A DNA stretch of 33,672 nucleotides from Flavobacteriaceae bacterium UBA5544. GTDB lineage: Bacteria; Bacteroidota; Bacteroidia; Flavobacteriales; Flavobacteriaceae. The translations under genes and the position numbers were made by a program. The stretch spans positions 123,294 through 156,965 of the forward strand of contig DINI01000026.1 in assembly GCA_002426755.1 (NCBI GenBank), given 5' to 3'. Below are positions 24,379-32,040 of the stretch, in pieces. Within the stretch, counting starts at the first letter, position 1. Every line of letters begins with the position of its first letter. The notes under the pieces were generated by a model, which had not been told where the DNA came from, searched no databases, and saw only the letters and a program-made list of their open reading frames with translations.

Positions 24379-26532
24379 ATGAAATTAATTATCAGTACAA
24401 TTTTTCTTTGCATCACATCGTTCATCTTTTCTCAAACCACAATCAGCGGCAAAGTTCAGGATGTCAACGGACTCCCGATAGAGGGCGCCAACATTTATCT
24501 TGAAGGCACTTACGATGGTGGAACCTCCAATGTAGATGGTGATTTTTCATTTACGACCGATGAAACCGGTACACAAAATCTAATTGTGTCTTTTTTGTCT
24601 TATGAAACATTTACTATGCTTGGTGATGTCAGTTTTATGAAAAACCTTAAGATTAAACTTCGCGAAGATGTGAATACGTTGGATGCCGTTGTCTTGTCCG
24701 CTGGAACATTTTCGGCAGGTGATAATAGCAAAGTGTCCGTCTTAAAACCATTGGATGTGGTGACCACCGCGTCCGCTCTTGGTGATTTTGTAGGCGCCTT
24801 GCAAACGCTTCCTGGCACATCTACAGTGGCCGAAGATGGTCGTTTATTTGTTAGAGGAGGCGAGGCTGACGAAACTCAAATTTTTATCGATGGTATTCGC
24901 GTGTTTACACCGTACAGTCCAACTACCAATAACACGCCAACTAGGGGACGCTATTCGCCATTTTTGTTTGATGGCATTACGTTTTCCACAGGTGGCTATT
25001 CTGCAGAATACGGACAGGCATTGTCGAGTGTTTTATTGTTGAACACCATTGATGAACCAGACCAAAACAAAACGGACATTGGCATCATGACCGTTGGTGG
25101 AACACTAGGGAATACTCAAAAATGGGAAAAAAGTTCTTTGAGTGTCAACGCATCTTATATCAATTTGGCGCCATACATTGCCTTATTTCCTGACAGGAAT
25201 GATTGGGAAAAGCCATTTGAAGGAGCCTCTGGTGAGGCAGTCTTTAGGCAAAAATTTGATTCTGGTTTATTGAAATTGTACACTGCTTTTGATTATTCTG
25301 ATTTTGAGTTGACCCAAGAAGACATCAACTTACAGGATGGTGTTCATTTTAAATTGAATAACAGTAACCTGTATTTCAATGGGTCATACCAAGGCATGCT
25401 CAATGAGGTATGGACCGTTTTTGGTGGGATGAGTTATACCTATGGCAAAACTAAAATGAATATTATTGATAGCAATATTGATGATACCGAGCATTCCTTT
25501 CATGGTAAGCTCAAGTTCAAACGTCATTTTAGTAATCGCTTTAAACTTTACTTTGGTATGGAATACTTTGCAACCAATTTTGATGAAAGATATTCGGATG
25601 AAGTCATCAATCCAACCAAATATGGATTTGATAACAACATAGCTTCAGCATTTACCGAGGCCGATATCATCTTTTCTAAAAAACTGGCATTAAAAGCAGG
25701 TTTAAGAGCTGATTATAGTGAGCTTTTTGAGGAACTGAATGTTGCGCCTAGATTGTCGCTTGCCTATAAAACGGGAGCCAATAGCCAGGTTTCGCTAGCA
25801 TACGGTAATTTTTATCAAAACCCAAACAGTGATATTTTAAAGTTCAATCAGGATTTGAAGGCTCAAAATACCTCACACTATATTCTTAATTATCAATATA
25901 ATACCGATGGGAAGATATTTCGTGCGGAAGCATATTACAAGGATTATCAAAATCTGATTAAGTATGACACGGATTTTGTGAGCTTCGACAGCAACTTCAA
26001 TAATTCCGGAAGTGCTTATGCCCAAGGGGTGGATTTGTTTTGGAGAGATAATAAATCCATAAAGAATGTCGATTATTGGTTAAGCTATTCCTATTTGGAT
26101 ACAGAGCGTGATTATAGAAACTACCCAACAGCAGCACAGCCTAACTTTGCCAATAAGCATAATGTTTCAGTAGTCGGAAAATATTGGGTTGAGGACTGGA
26201 AAAGCCAAGTAGGTTTCAGTTACGGATTTGCTTCAGGCAGAACCTATACCGATCCAAACATGGAAGGGTTTTTAAATGCCAAAACAAAGTCTTATAACAG
26301 TTTAAGTGTCAATTGGGCCTATTTGATAGACCAACAAAAAATTCTATACTTTTCTGTGAATAATGTACTTGGCTTTAAAAACATCAATGGGTATCAATAT
26401 TCCAATACACCAGATATGAATGGTAATTTTGCAAGACGAAGTTTACAGCCGGCAGCAGACCAATTCTTTTTCGTTGGCTTCTTTTGGACCATTAGTGATA
26501 AGGGAACGGACAATCAGTTAGATAAATTGTAA
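24379..26532 (+). CDS. TonB-dependent outer-membrane receptor with carboxypeptidase-like N-terminal repeat
   Basis: 717 residues from the ATG at 24379. An upstream in-frame TTG (24319) would put 20 residues before the signal peptide MKLIISTIFLCITSFIFSQ, so the ATG is preferred. The CarboxypepD_reg-like beta domain (about 20-105: ISGKVQDVNGLPIEGANIYLEG) precedes a plug (about 115-235: LQTLPGTSTVAEDGRLFVRGGEADETQIFIDG, shown in part) and the beta-barrel up to a C-terminal Phe-rich strand (FFFVGFFWTIS). These proteins import siderophores, vitamins or oligomers using TonB energy. No SusD gene is next to it, so a glycan system is not supported; the substrate is unknown. Confidence 0.93.
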   Translation: MKLIISTIFLCITSFIFSQTTISGKVQDVNGLPIEGANIYLEGTYDGGTSNVDGDFSFTTDETGTQNLIVSFLSYETFTMLGDVSFMKNLKIKLREDVNTLDAVVLSAGTFSAGDNSKVSVLKPLDVVTTASALGDFVGALQTLPGTSTVAEDGRLFVRGGEADETQIFIDGIRVFTPYSPTTNNTPTRGRYSPFLFDGITFSTGGYSAEYGQALSSVLLLNTIDEPDQNKTDIGIMTVGGTLGNTQKWEKSSLSVNASYINLAPYIALFPDRNDWEKPFEGASGEAVFRQKFDSGLLKLYTAFDYSDFELTQEDINLQDGVHFKLNNSNLYFNGSYQGMLNEVWTVFGGMSYTYGKTKMNIIDSNIDDTEHSFHGKLKFKRHFSNRFKLYFGMEYFATNFDERYSDEVINPTKYGFDNNIASAFTEADIIFSKKLALKAGLRADYSELFEELNVAPRLSLAYKTGANSQVSLAYGNFYQNPNSDILKFNQDLKAQNTSHYILNYQYNTDGKIFRAEAYYKDYQNLIKYDTDFVSFDSNFNNSGSAYAQGVDLFWRDNKSIKNVDYWLSYSYLDTERDYRNYPTAAQPNFANKHNVSVVGKYWVEDWKSQVGFSYGFASGRTYTDPNMEGFLNAKTKSYNSLSVNWAYLIDQQKILYFSVNNVLGFKNINGYQYSNTPDMNGNFARRSLQPAADQFFFVGFFWTISDKGTDNQLDKL

Positions 26533-26536
26533 CACA

Positions 26537-27742
26537 TCATCTCCTAAATCGATAATACTCTTGCAACGGATGTTTTTTACCCATTAACACCGTTGCAATG
26601 ACTTGAGCACCAATCACTGAAAACGTAATGCCATTACCACCAAAACCCAAGACAAAATAAGAACTAGGAAAATTGGGATGTGCTCCAATGTAAGGCAGGC
26701 CATCTTTGGTTTCTCCAAAAGTTCCTGCCCAAGCAAAATCGGCCCTAAAATTACTTTCTGGCAATAAGCGTTTAAGCTTCTTTGTCAATGCAACTTGTTT
26801 TTCATTGATAAGTGCATCGCGTTTGTCATCATCTACAAAATCTTCATCTTCACCGCCAATTAGAATACGATGGTCATCGGTCGTGCGCATATATAGATAA
26901 GGGTCTGAAGTATTCCAAAAAAGGGTATCGGACAAAAGTTTTGGTTTTTTGTCAAAGCATTCACCTACAATGGCATAAGTGGATAGCAATTTGACAAACT
27001 TATCCTTGATGAGTTCGGTACTTTCATAGCCATTGCAATAGATGACATTTTTGGCTTTAATGCTATTGCTATATTCGGTAGTAAGGATGACTCCATTTTT
27101 TTTGTAAACCGCGTTTTTGATGTTGGTTTTATCGAATATTTTCAATCCTTTTTTGTGATCGTATTCCAACAAATCATGGGTAAATTTGAACGCATCCAAG
27201 CTTCCGCCGTGTGCTGATAATATACCCCCAAATGCCTTTTCTAAATTGTATTTTTTCTGAATTTGTTCTTTTGTGAGCCATGTTACGGGAAGACCAGCGG
27301 CTTTTCTCGCTTCAAATTCTTTTTGTAGCATGGGAAGGTCCTTTTTAAACGCTGCATAGTACAGTGATTTCTTTTTATTGAATCCACAATTTGATTTGAT
27401 GGTTTTTACAATATCTCCCAATTGGTCAATGGACTCTGAACATGCCCAATAGTTGGCACGTGCTCCTTTTTCGCCAATCATATTGGTAAGCTCAAACAGA
27501 GGTACATCAATCTCATATTGCAACATCGATGTCGTGGCAGAAGTACTGCCATTGGCAATCTCTCGACGGTCAATCAATACGGTTTTGTAGCCATCTTTCA
27601 TGCATTGGTGCGCCATTAGGCTTCCTGTAATACCTCCACCTACAATCAAAATCTCCGTTTCCAAATCTTCACGAAGCGACGGGTAAGACGCAAGGAGCCC
27701 ATTTTTAACTAACCAAAAAGGCTCATTCGATGTTAAATCCAT
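26537..27742 (-). CDS. FAD-dependent oxidoreductase (DAO family)
   Basis: 401 residues from the ATG at 27742; the longer frame opens with TTG at 27784 and adds 14 unlikely residues. The dinucleotide fold motif VGGGITG is at about residues 34-40, then VLIDRREIANGSTSATTSML, a hallmark of the group containing glycine and gamma-glutamylputrescine oxidases. The C-terminal FAD contact is PYIGAHPNFPSSYFVLGFGG with NGITFSVIGAQ. Cytoplasmic; the amine substrate cannot be told. Its stop is 4 bp from that of the TonB-receptor gene, tail to tail. Confidence 0.9.
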   Translation of the reverse strand: MDLTSNEPFWLVKNGLLASYPSLREDLETEILIVGGGITGSLMAHQCMKDGYKTVLIDRREIANGSTSATTSMLQYEIDVPLFELTNMIGEKGARANYWACSESIDQLGDIVKTIKSNCGFNKKKSLYYAAFKKDLPMLQKEFEARKAAGLPVTWLTKEQIQKKYNLEKAFGGILSAHGGSLDAFKFTHDLLEYDHKKGLKIFDKTNIKNAVYKKNGVILTTEYSNSIKAKNVIYCNGYESTELIKDKFVKLLSTYAIVGECFDKKPKLLSDTLFWNTSDPYLYMRTTDDHRILIGGEDEDFVDDDKRDALINEKQVALTKKLKRLLPESNFRADFAWAGTFGETKDGLPYIGAHPNFPSSYFVLGFGGNGITFSVIGAQVIATVLMGKKHPLQEYYRFRR

Positions 27743-28006
27743 ATAATGAATGTTTATTAAAACGAAAGGTATTGCGACTCTCAATCAACCTTTACTTTAA
27801 TGCCGTTAGATGTTAACTCGATTGCGAAACTCGAACAAAACCACTGTAGAGTTTGTGATTGTTTTTTATTCACTTTTAATAAACGAATCAATTTTTGATA
27901 AACTTATGCTTCCTTTTGCATCAAAACTTATTGCATTCAAACTAATTCAATTTTGAGAATTTTGAGAACTTTATTGAGTAATAAAAAACCTTAAAAATTT
28001 TATATT

Positions 28007-28324
28007 ATGAATACTTTATATCAAAAATGTATAGACGCTTGCCAAAAGTGTCTGGTCGATTGTCAAAACTGCTTGTTCGAAATGGCAGGAAAGTCCAGTA
28101 TGAACGACTGCCCAAAATGTTGTGCTGAATGTGTAGATGCCTGTTTAATTTGCATCAAAATGATGGCAGTCGAAAGTAAGCACGCTTCACAATATTGTAT
28201 GTTGTGCGCCCTGATATGCGAATGGTGTGCTGAGCAATGTGGTGAGCACGATCATGAGCACTGCAAAAAATGTGCGGAATCTTGTAGAAAATGCGCGGAA
28301 GAATGCCGTAAGATAGCTGCCTAA
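28007..28324 (+). CDS. Cys-rich four-helix copper-storage protein (Csp/DUF326)
   Basis: 105 residues with 21 cysteines, spaced mostly as CxxC and CxxxC along four predicted helices (for example CIDACQKCLVDCQNC, CPKCCAECVDACLIC, CMLCALICEWCAEQC and CKKCAESCRKCAEEC). No signal peptide, so it corresponds to the cytosolic Csp3 type, whose tube of cysteines binds many Cu(I) ions. The His-rich turn HDHEH lies between helices 3 and 4. It is 22 bp upstream of a DUF421 gene on the same strand and probably shares its transcript. No copper operator can be recognised in the 264-bp spacer before it. Confidence 0.93.
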   Translation: MNTLYQKCIDACQKCLVDCQNCLFEMAGKSSMNDCPKCCAECVDACLICIKMMAVESKHASQYCMLCALICEWCAEQCGEHDHEHCKKCAESCRKCAEECRKIAA

Positions 28325-28345
28325 TAAATCTAGTATTGAATCTAT

Positions 28346-29038
28346 ATGGACGAAATCTTTGATTGGTCGCGCGTTCTGATGAACGAAATGCCCTATAGCT
28401 TTTTGTTCGAAGTTATTTTTAGGGCTGTAATAATGTTTGTTCTATTGTTGATTCTTCTGCGTTTTGCAGGAAAACGAGGTGTTAAGCAATTGTCGGTTTT
28501 TGAAATGGTCTTCATTATTGCGCTTGGCTCGGCGGTTGGCGACCCCATGCTTTATGACAATGTGGGATTGTTACCGGGCATAATTGTGGTCGTTGTGGTG
28601 ATTGGACTTTACCGTTTGATAACGATATTAATCGCCAAATTCAAGCCTTTGGAGCATTTTATGGAAGGTCAGCCCAAACTTATCATACAGAATGGTGAGT
28701 TTGTATTGGATAGCCTTAATAAAGAGCATTTGGCACAAGATGAGTTTTTCTCCGAATTGCGTTTGAAATCTGTGGAGCATTTAGGTCAGATAAGATACGC
28801 GTATCTTGAAACCACAGGAGATATCAGTGCGTTTTTTAAAATTGATGAAGAGGTTGGATATGGTTTGCCAATCCTTCCAGAATTGTTCCACGACAAGGCA
28901 AAACATTTTTCAAAACAAAACCATTATTCGTGCACGTTTTGTGGACACACCCAATTTATAGAAACATCAGACAGTAATTGTGAGCGTTGTGGAAAAGATG
29001 AATGGGTCAAAAGCATCAACACTATTAGGATAAGTTGA
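28346..29038 (+). CDS. DUF421 (YetF-like) membrane protein with C-terminal zinc ribbon
   Basis: 230 residues. Three membrane helices (about 22-38, 50-65, 75-98) contain the family motif RFAGKRGVKQLSVFEMVF cut after F, then IALGSAVGDPM. A soluble YetF domain (about 100-180) follows with PKLIIQNGEFV and SELRLKSVE. The tail adds CTFCG and CERCG (Cys196, Cys199, Cys212, Cys215), a zinc-ribbon-type site not part of DUF421 itself. Function of DUF421 proteins is unknown; B. subtilis YetF is linked to spore and membrane biology. Linked to the Csp gene by position. Confidence 0.9.
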   Translation: MDEIFDWSRVLMNEMPYSFLFEVIFRAVIMFVLLLILLRFAGKRGVKQLSVFEMVFIIALGSAVGDPMLYDNVGLLPGIIVVVVVIGLYRLITILIAKFKPLEHFMEGQPKLIIQNGEFVLDSLNKEHLAQDEFFSELRLKSVEHLGQIRYAYLETTGDISAFFKIDEEVGYGLPILPELFHDKAKHFSKQNHYSCTFCGHTQFIETSDSNCERCGKDEWVKSINTIRIS

Positions 29039-29050
29039 GCGTCCAATGGT

Positions 29051-30337
29051 TTAATCAGCTGTTTTTTCTTCACATCCAAAACATTGAATCAAATGTTTTG
29101 GCAATTCTAATTCCTCGGAACCTTTTAAGGGTTGGGTGAGGAGTGGTTTTTCGTCTAAGACTTTTTTAAAGCCTTTGGCATATTCAAGCAAATGATCTCG
29201 TCTGGCTTTGAGTTTTTCGGTTATATGTTCTGCATCCAAATCATAAATCTCTTTGGGCCATTGGTGCAACGCTTGGTCTATGGCGCTATCCGTGAGTTGT
29301 TTTTGGAGTGCTTCAGCTTCTTTAACAAATACCGACTCTGGAATGTTCTGCAAAAAATAGATGTCAAAGGGTTGTACCAATCCAGGTAAATAATCGATGT
29401 CTTTATCAAACGGACGCATCTCGGGTCTGACGTTTTTGTTGGCAATCATACTTGGAATGATACCGCCTAAATTAAAAAAGGCGTTATCTCTATCTACAGG
29501 AAGCGGAATGGCGTTTAGATAATTGTCTTGTTGTTGAATCACCCAACCCCATTGTTTGGCGTGTCGATCCCAATCACCAATAACCAAATCAAAAAGACGA
29601 GCCCTTACCAATGCATTTGTGTCTATGTGTAAAAATTCGCCTTTGGTCATTTTCAATTCCTGTAATTCCTTGGTATCAATGATTTCAACGACGTTCTGAT
29701 AGTCCGTCCAATTCATTTTGCTTTCTGTTTCGTATTCCAACAAAAACAACCGATTACCATATTTTTCATTATAATCCTCCAAAACAGGTTGTTTAGGAAC
29801 AAAAACAATTCGAGGAAATGAATGCAAAACACCTACGCTTTCTGCCAAATTAGCAACCACAATGGCACTATAAGGGTGCTGTGCAGAAATACCATCTATC
29901 ACAATATTTTCAAGTCCAAGGGTTTTCGCAAATTCAGGGATGAGCGCGTCAGGATTTTTGTTTATACTACGCAAGGTATATTCAATACCATTCGCACCCA
30001 TTAGTTTTAAGGATTGGGTTTGTTTACCGCCACCTTCATCAATAACACGCATTCCACCAAATAAAGTATCCAAAAAAACGATGGGTACTTTGACGGGAGT
30101 AGACCAAGCTTTGCGGTAATGTTCGCCTTGCATGATTCGTTTCAGTTCGGTGCTATTGTATTGATTCGTCGCGGTTATAAGAACCGAGTCTAGTTCCTTA
30201 AAATTAATGGAGTTGACATTGGAAAGATTGACTAGCTTTGAGTTTTCAACTTTTTTTGTTGTCGTGTTGAGTGACCAATACATCAATGCAATAAAAATAA
30301 AGAGGAGCAAAGCAATGATTCCTAGTATTTTTTTCAT
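29051..30337 (-). CDS. Membrane-anchored protein with kinase-like motifs, uncharacterised
   Basis: 428 residues from the ATG at 30337 (an upstream TTG at 30364 is less likely). One N-terminal membrane helix (about 3-22) with little before it implies a periplasmic body. The body has EGGGKQTQSLKL (about 101-112), YTLRS, then GDWDRHAKQW (254-263) and PLPVDRDNAFF (about 278-288). A glycine-rich loop, an Asp-Arg-His catalytic-type site and a later Asp-Asn metal-type site in this order recall atypical kinases of the HipA/Fam20C kind. I also recall the GDWDRH phrase in the C-terminal part of some Bacteroidota metallophosphoesterases. Function is not established; the kinase idea is inference. Confidence 0.8.
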   Translation of the reverse strand: MKKILGIIALLLFIFIALMYWSLNTTTKKVENSKLVNLSNVNSINFKELDSVLITATNQYNSTELKRIMQGEHYRKAWSTPVKVPIVFLDTLFGGMRVIDEGGGKQTQSLKLMGANGIEYTLRSINKNPDALIPEFAKTLGLENIVIDGISAQHPYSAIVVANLAESVGVLHSFPRIVFVPKQPVLEDYNEKYGNRLFLLEYETESKMNWTDYQNVVEIIDTKELQELKMTKGEFLHIDTNALVRARLFDLVIGDWDRHAKQWGWVIQQQDNYLNAIPLPVDRDNAFFNLGGIIPSMIANKNVRPEMRPFDKDIDYLPGLVQPFDIYFLQNIPESVFVKEAEALQKQLTDSAIDQALHQWPKEIYDLDAEHITEKLKARRDHLLEYAKGFKKVLDEKPLLTQPLKGSEELELPKHLIQCFGCEEKTAD

Positions 30338-30437
30338 ATTGAAGGTTTTTGGTTGTGCAAGCAATTTACAAATGAATGACGAATGCCGTTACTCAATATT
30401 GATAAAAAAAGGACTCATTTAATAAAGTGATGCCCTA

Positions 30438-31004
30438 TCAGGAATTATCGGGTCTCCATTTGATATTACACCCAATACTAGGTTTTTGTTCTTTGCTGAT
30501 GGGTTGTTTGTTGAGTAATGCATTTAGTGCATTTCTTATGTCTTTACCATTCACAGGAATGCCATTACCTGGTCTTGAATCATCCAACTGCCCACGATAG
30601 ATAAGTTTCAATTCATCATCAAATACAAAAAAATCAGGGGTGCAGGCTGCTTTATAAGCTTTTGCTACCTGTTGTGAAGCATCGTAAAGATATGGGAAAA
30701 TATAGCCTTCGTTTTTGGCGGTTTCCTTCATCTTGTCTGGGGCATCTTGCGGATAATGCTCTACATCATTACTGCTGATAGCTATAAGATTAATGCCCTT
30801 TGATTTATAATCTTTTGCCATTCGCACCAATTCTGAATTTACGTGTTTTACAAACGGACAATGGTTGCAAATAAAAACAATGACCGTCCCGTTGAGTCCT
30901 TTGCATTCTTCAATGGTTTTATTTTCATCTGTAACGGTATCCATCAATTTAAAATCGGGGGCTTTGGTGCCAAGTGGCAACATTGTAGAAGCTGTTTGAG
31001 CCAT
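30438..31004 (-). CDS. Thioredoxin-fold redoxin family protein
   Basis: 188 residues. The active site is CNHC (Cys46, Cys49) in FICNHCPFVKHV, and the cis-Pro loop is ACTPDFFVF. The start MLPLGTKAPDFKL is that of AhpC/TSA-type redoxins, and the C-terminal PSIGCNIKW is a constant feature of this small family in Bacteroidota. It probably reduces peroxides or disulphides in the cytoplasm; no signal peptide is seen. Divergent from csaA with 42 bp between the starts. Confidence 0.9.
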   Translation of the reverse strand: MAQTASTMLPLGTKAPDFKLMDTVTDENKTIEECKGLNGTVIVFICNHCPFVKHVNSELVRMAKDYKSKGINLIAISSNDVEHYPQDAPDKMKETAKNEGYIFPYLYDASQQVAKAYKAACTPDFFVFDDELKLIYRGQLDDSRPGNGIPVNGKDIRNALNALLNKQPISKEQKPSIGCNIKWRPDNS

Positions 31005-31046
31005 TTTTGTATTTTTTATGTAGGTTGAAAGCTGTATTTTTATCGA

Positions 31047-31382
31047 ATGGAAAAGATAATAACTTTTGAAGACTTCTCCAAAGTCGATCTACGTGTAGGG
31101 ACTATTATTGAAGTCAATGATTTTCCCGAAGCTAGGAATCCCGCATATCAACTGACCATTGATTTTGGTGGTTTGGGTATCAAAAAGTCATCGGCACAAA
31201 TCACCACTCTTTATACCAAAGAACAATTGCTAAATAGGCAGATCGTGGCGGTTGTGAATTTTCCTAAAAAACAGATTGCTAAATTTATGAGTGAATGTCT
31301 GGTAGTAGGAGCCGTTTCTGGTAAAGATGTCATTTTGCTTCATCCTGAAAGTAAAGTGCTCAATGGTTCAGTGATGCGCTAA
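31047..31382 (+). CDS. csaA: CsaA, tRNA-binding domain chaperone
   Basis: 111 residues, all one tRNA-binding OB-fold: FSKVDLRVGTIIEVNDFPEA at the start, the dimer region NPAYQLTIDFG, and QIVAVVNFPKKQIAKFMSECLVVGA shortened here to its first residues. Length and motif match CsaA, reported as a secretion-related chaperone in B. subtilis; the same fold binds tRNA in synthetases. The stop codon adjoins a terminator that serves the opposite strand. Confidence 0.93.
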   Translation: MEKIITFEDFSKVDLRVGTIIEVNDFPEARNPAYQLTIDFGGLGIKKSSAQITTLYTKEQLLNRQIVAVVNFPKKQIAKFMSECLVVGAVSGKDVILLHPESKVLNGSVMR

Positions 31383-31413
31383 AAAAAAACCGCTACTTTA
31401 TAAGGTAACGGTT
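31381..31413 (-). terminator. Terminator of the DUF3276 gene, overlapping the csaA stop
   Basis: Read on the minus strand, AACCGTTAC (31413 to 31405), a loop and GTAGCGGTT (31396 to 31388) pair with one mismatch and are followed by an unbroken T-run (31389 to 31381). On the plus strand the run is A and precedes the hairpin, so it serves mainly the minus strand. The T-run overlaps the csaA stop TAA (31380-31382). Confidence 0.7.
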
Positions 31414-31495
31414 CATTGAATTTTTAGTTTAGATTGAATTTTAGTGAATAAGAAAAACTCTTTTCTCAATTCTATTCTCTCTTTCCTTTTTTGGC

Positions 31496-31897
31496 TTAAA
31501 TATCTTCAAAATTGATATCTGTAAAACTTTCGGCTGTTTTGGTTGTTGTATCCGCTACATCATCTGCAACATCATCAGAATCTGAATATTCATCTTTTTT
31601 AAAGTCTTTTTGATGGCGTTCACTGATAACTTCATCGCCTTTTTCGTCAACGATGTAATCAGTCATTTCTCTTAAAATCTCATTAAACTCTGAAAAGTCT
31701 TCTTTATAAAGATAGATTTTATGTTTTTTGTAATGAAAAGAACCATCATCGTTTGTAAACTTTTTGCTTTCAGTGATGGTCAGATAATAATCGTCCGCTT
31801 TCGTAGATCTCACATCAAAAAAATAAGTTCGGCGCCCTGCTCTCAATACTTTGGAGTAGATTTCCTCTTTCTCCATCATTCCATTATTATCACTCAT
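31496..31897 (-). CDS. DUF3276/PUR-alpha-like nucleic-acid-binding protein
   Basis: 133 residues from the ATG at 31897; the longer frame to 31957 adds a hydrophobic stretch not typical of the family. The PUR repeat holds EEIYSKVLRAGRRTYFFDVR, DYYLTITESKK and KHKIYLYKEDFSEF, ending in an acidic, probably disordered tail (about 95-133). PUR-alpha-type proteins bind single-stranded DNA or RNA; Borrelia BpuR is a related regulator. Highly characteristic of Bacteroidota. A single-gene transcript with its own terminator. Confidence 0.9.
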   Translation of the reverse strand: MSDNNGMMEKEEIYSKVLRAGRRTYFFDVRSTKADDYYLTITESKKFTNDDGSFHYKKHKIYLYKEDFSEFNEILREMTDYIVDEKGDEVISERHQKDFKKDEYSDSDDVADDVADTTTKTAESFTDINFEDI

Positions 31898-32040
31898 AAT
31901 TTTTAAATTAATTTGATTTAGCGTCTCAAAAATCCAAAAAAAAAGAATAGTAACCAACTAATTGTACTATTTCTTTTTTCGAAATTTCTTTTTACGATGG
32001 GGTAAAGGGTATCAAATGACCGTTAAAACACAATGAGCAT

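Noticed and set aside
24319..26532. Carbohydrate utilisation locus (SusC/SusD type)
   Set aside because: The receptor lacks a neighbouring SusD and no glycoside hydrolase is present.
27743..27784. N-terminal extension of the FAD oxidoreductase
   Set aside because: It begins with TTG and adds residues not seen at the usual start; ATG at 27742 fits the family start MDLTSNEPFWLV.
29051..30337. Naming the protein as a metallophosphoesterase
   Set aside because: The GDWDRH region recalls the C-terminal part of such proteins, but no metallophosphoesterase motifs (GDxHG, GNHD/E) are present here.
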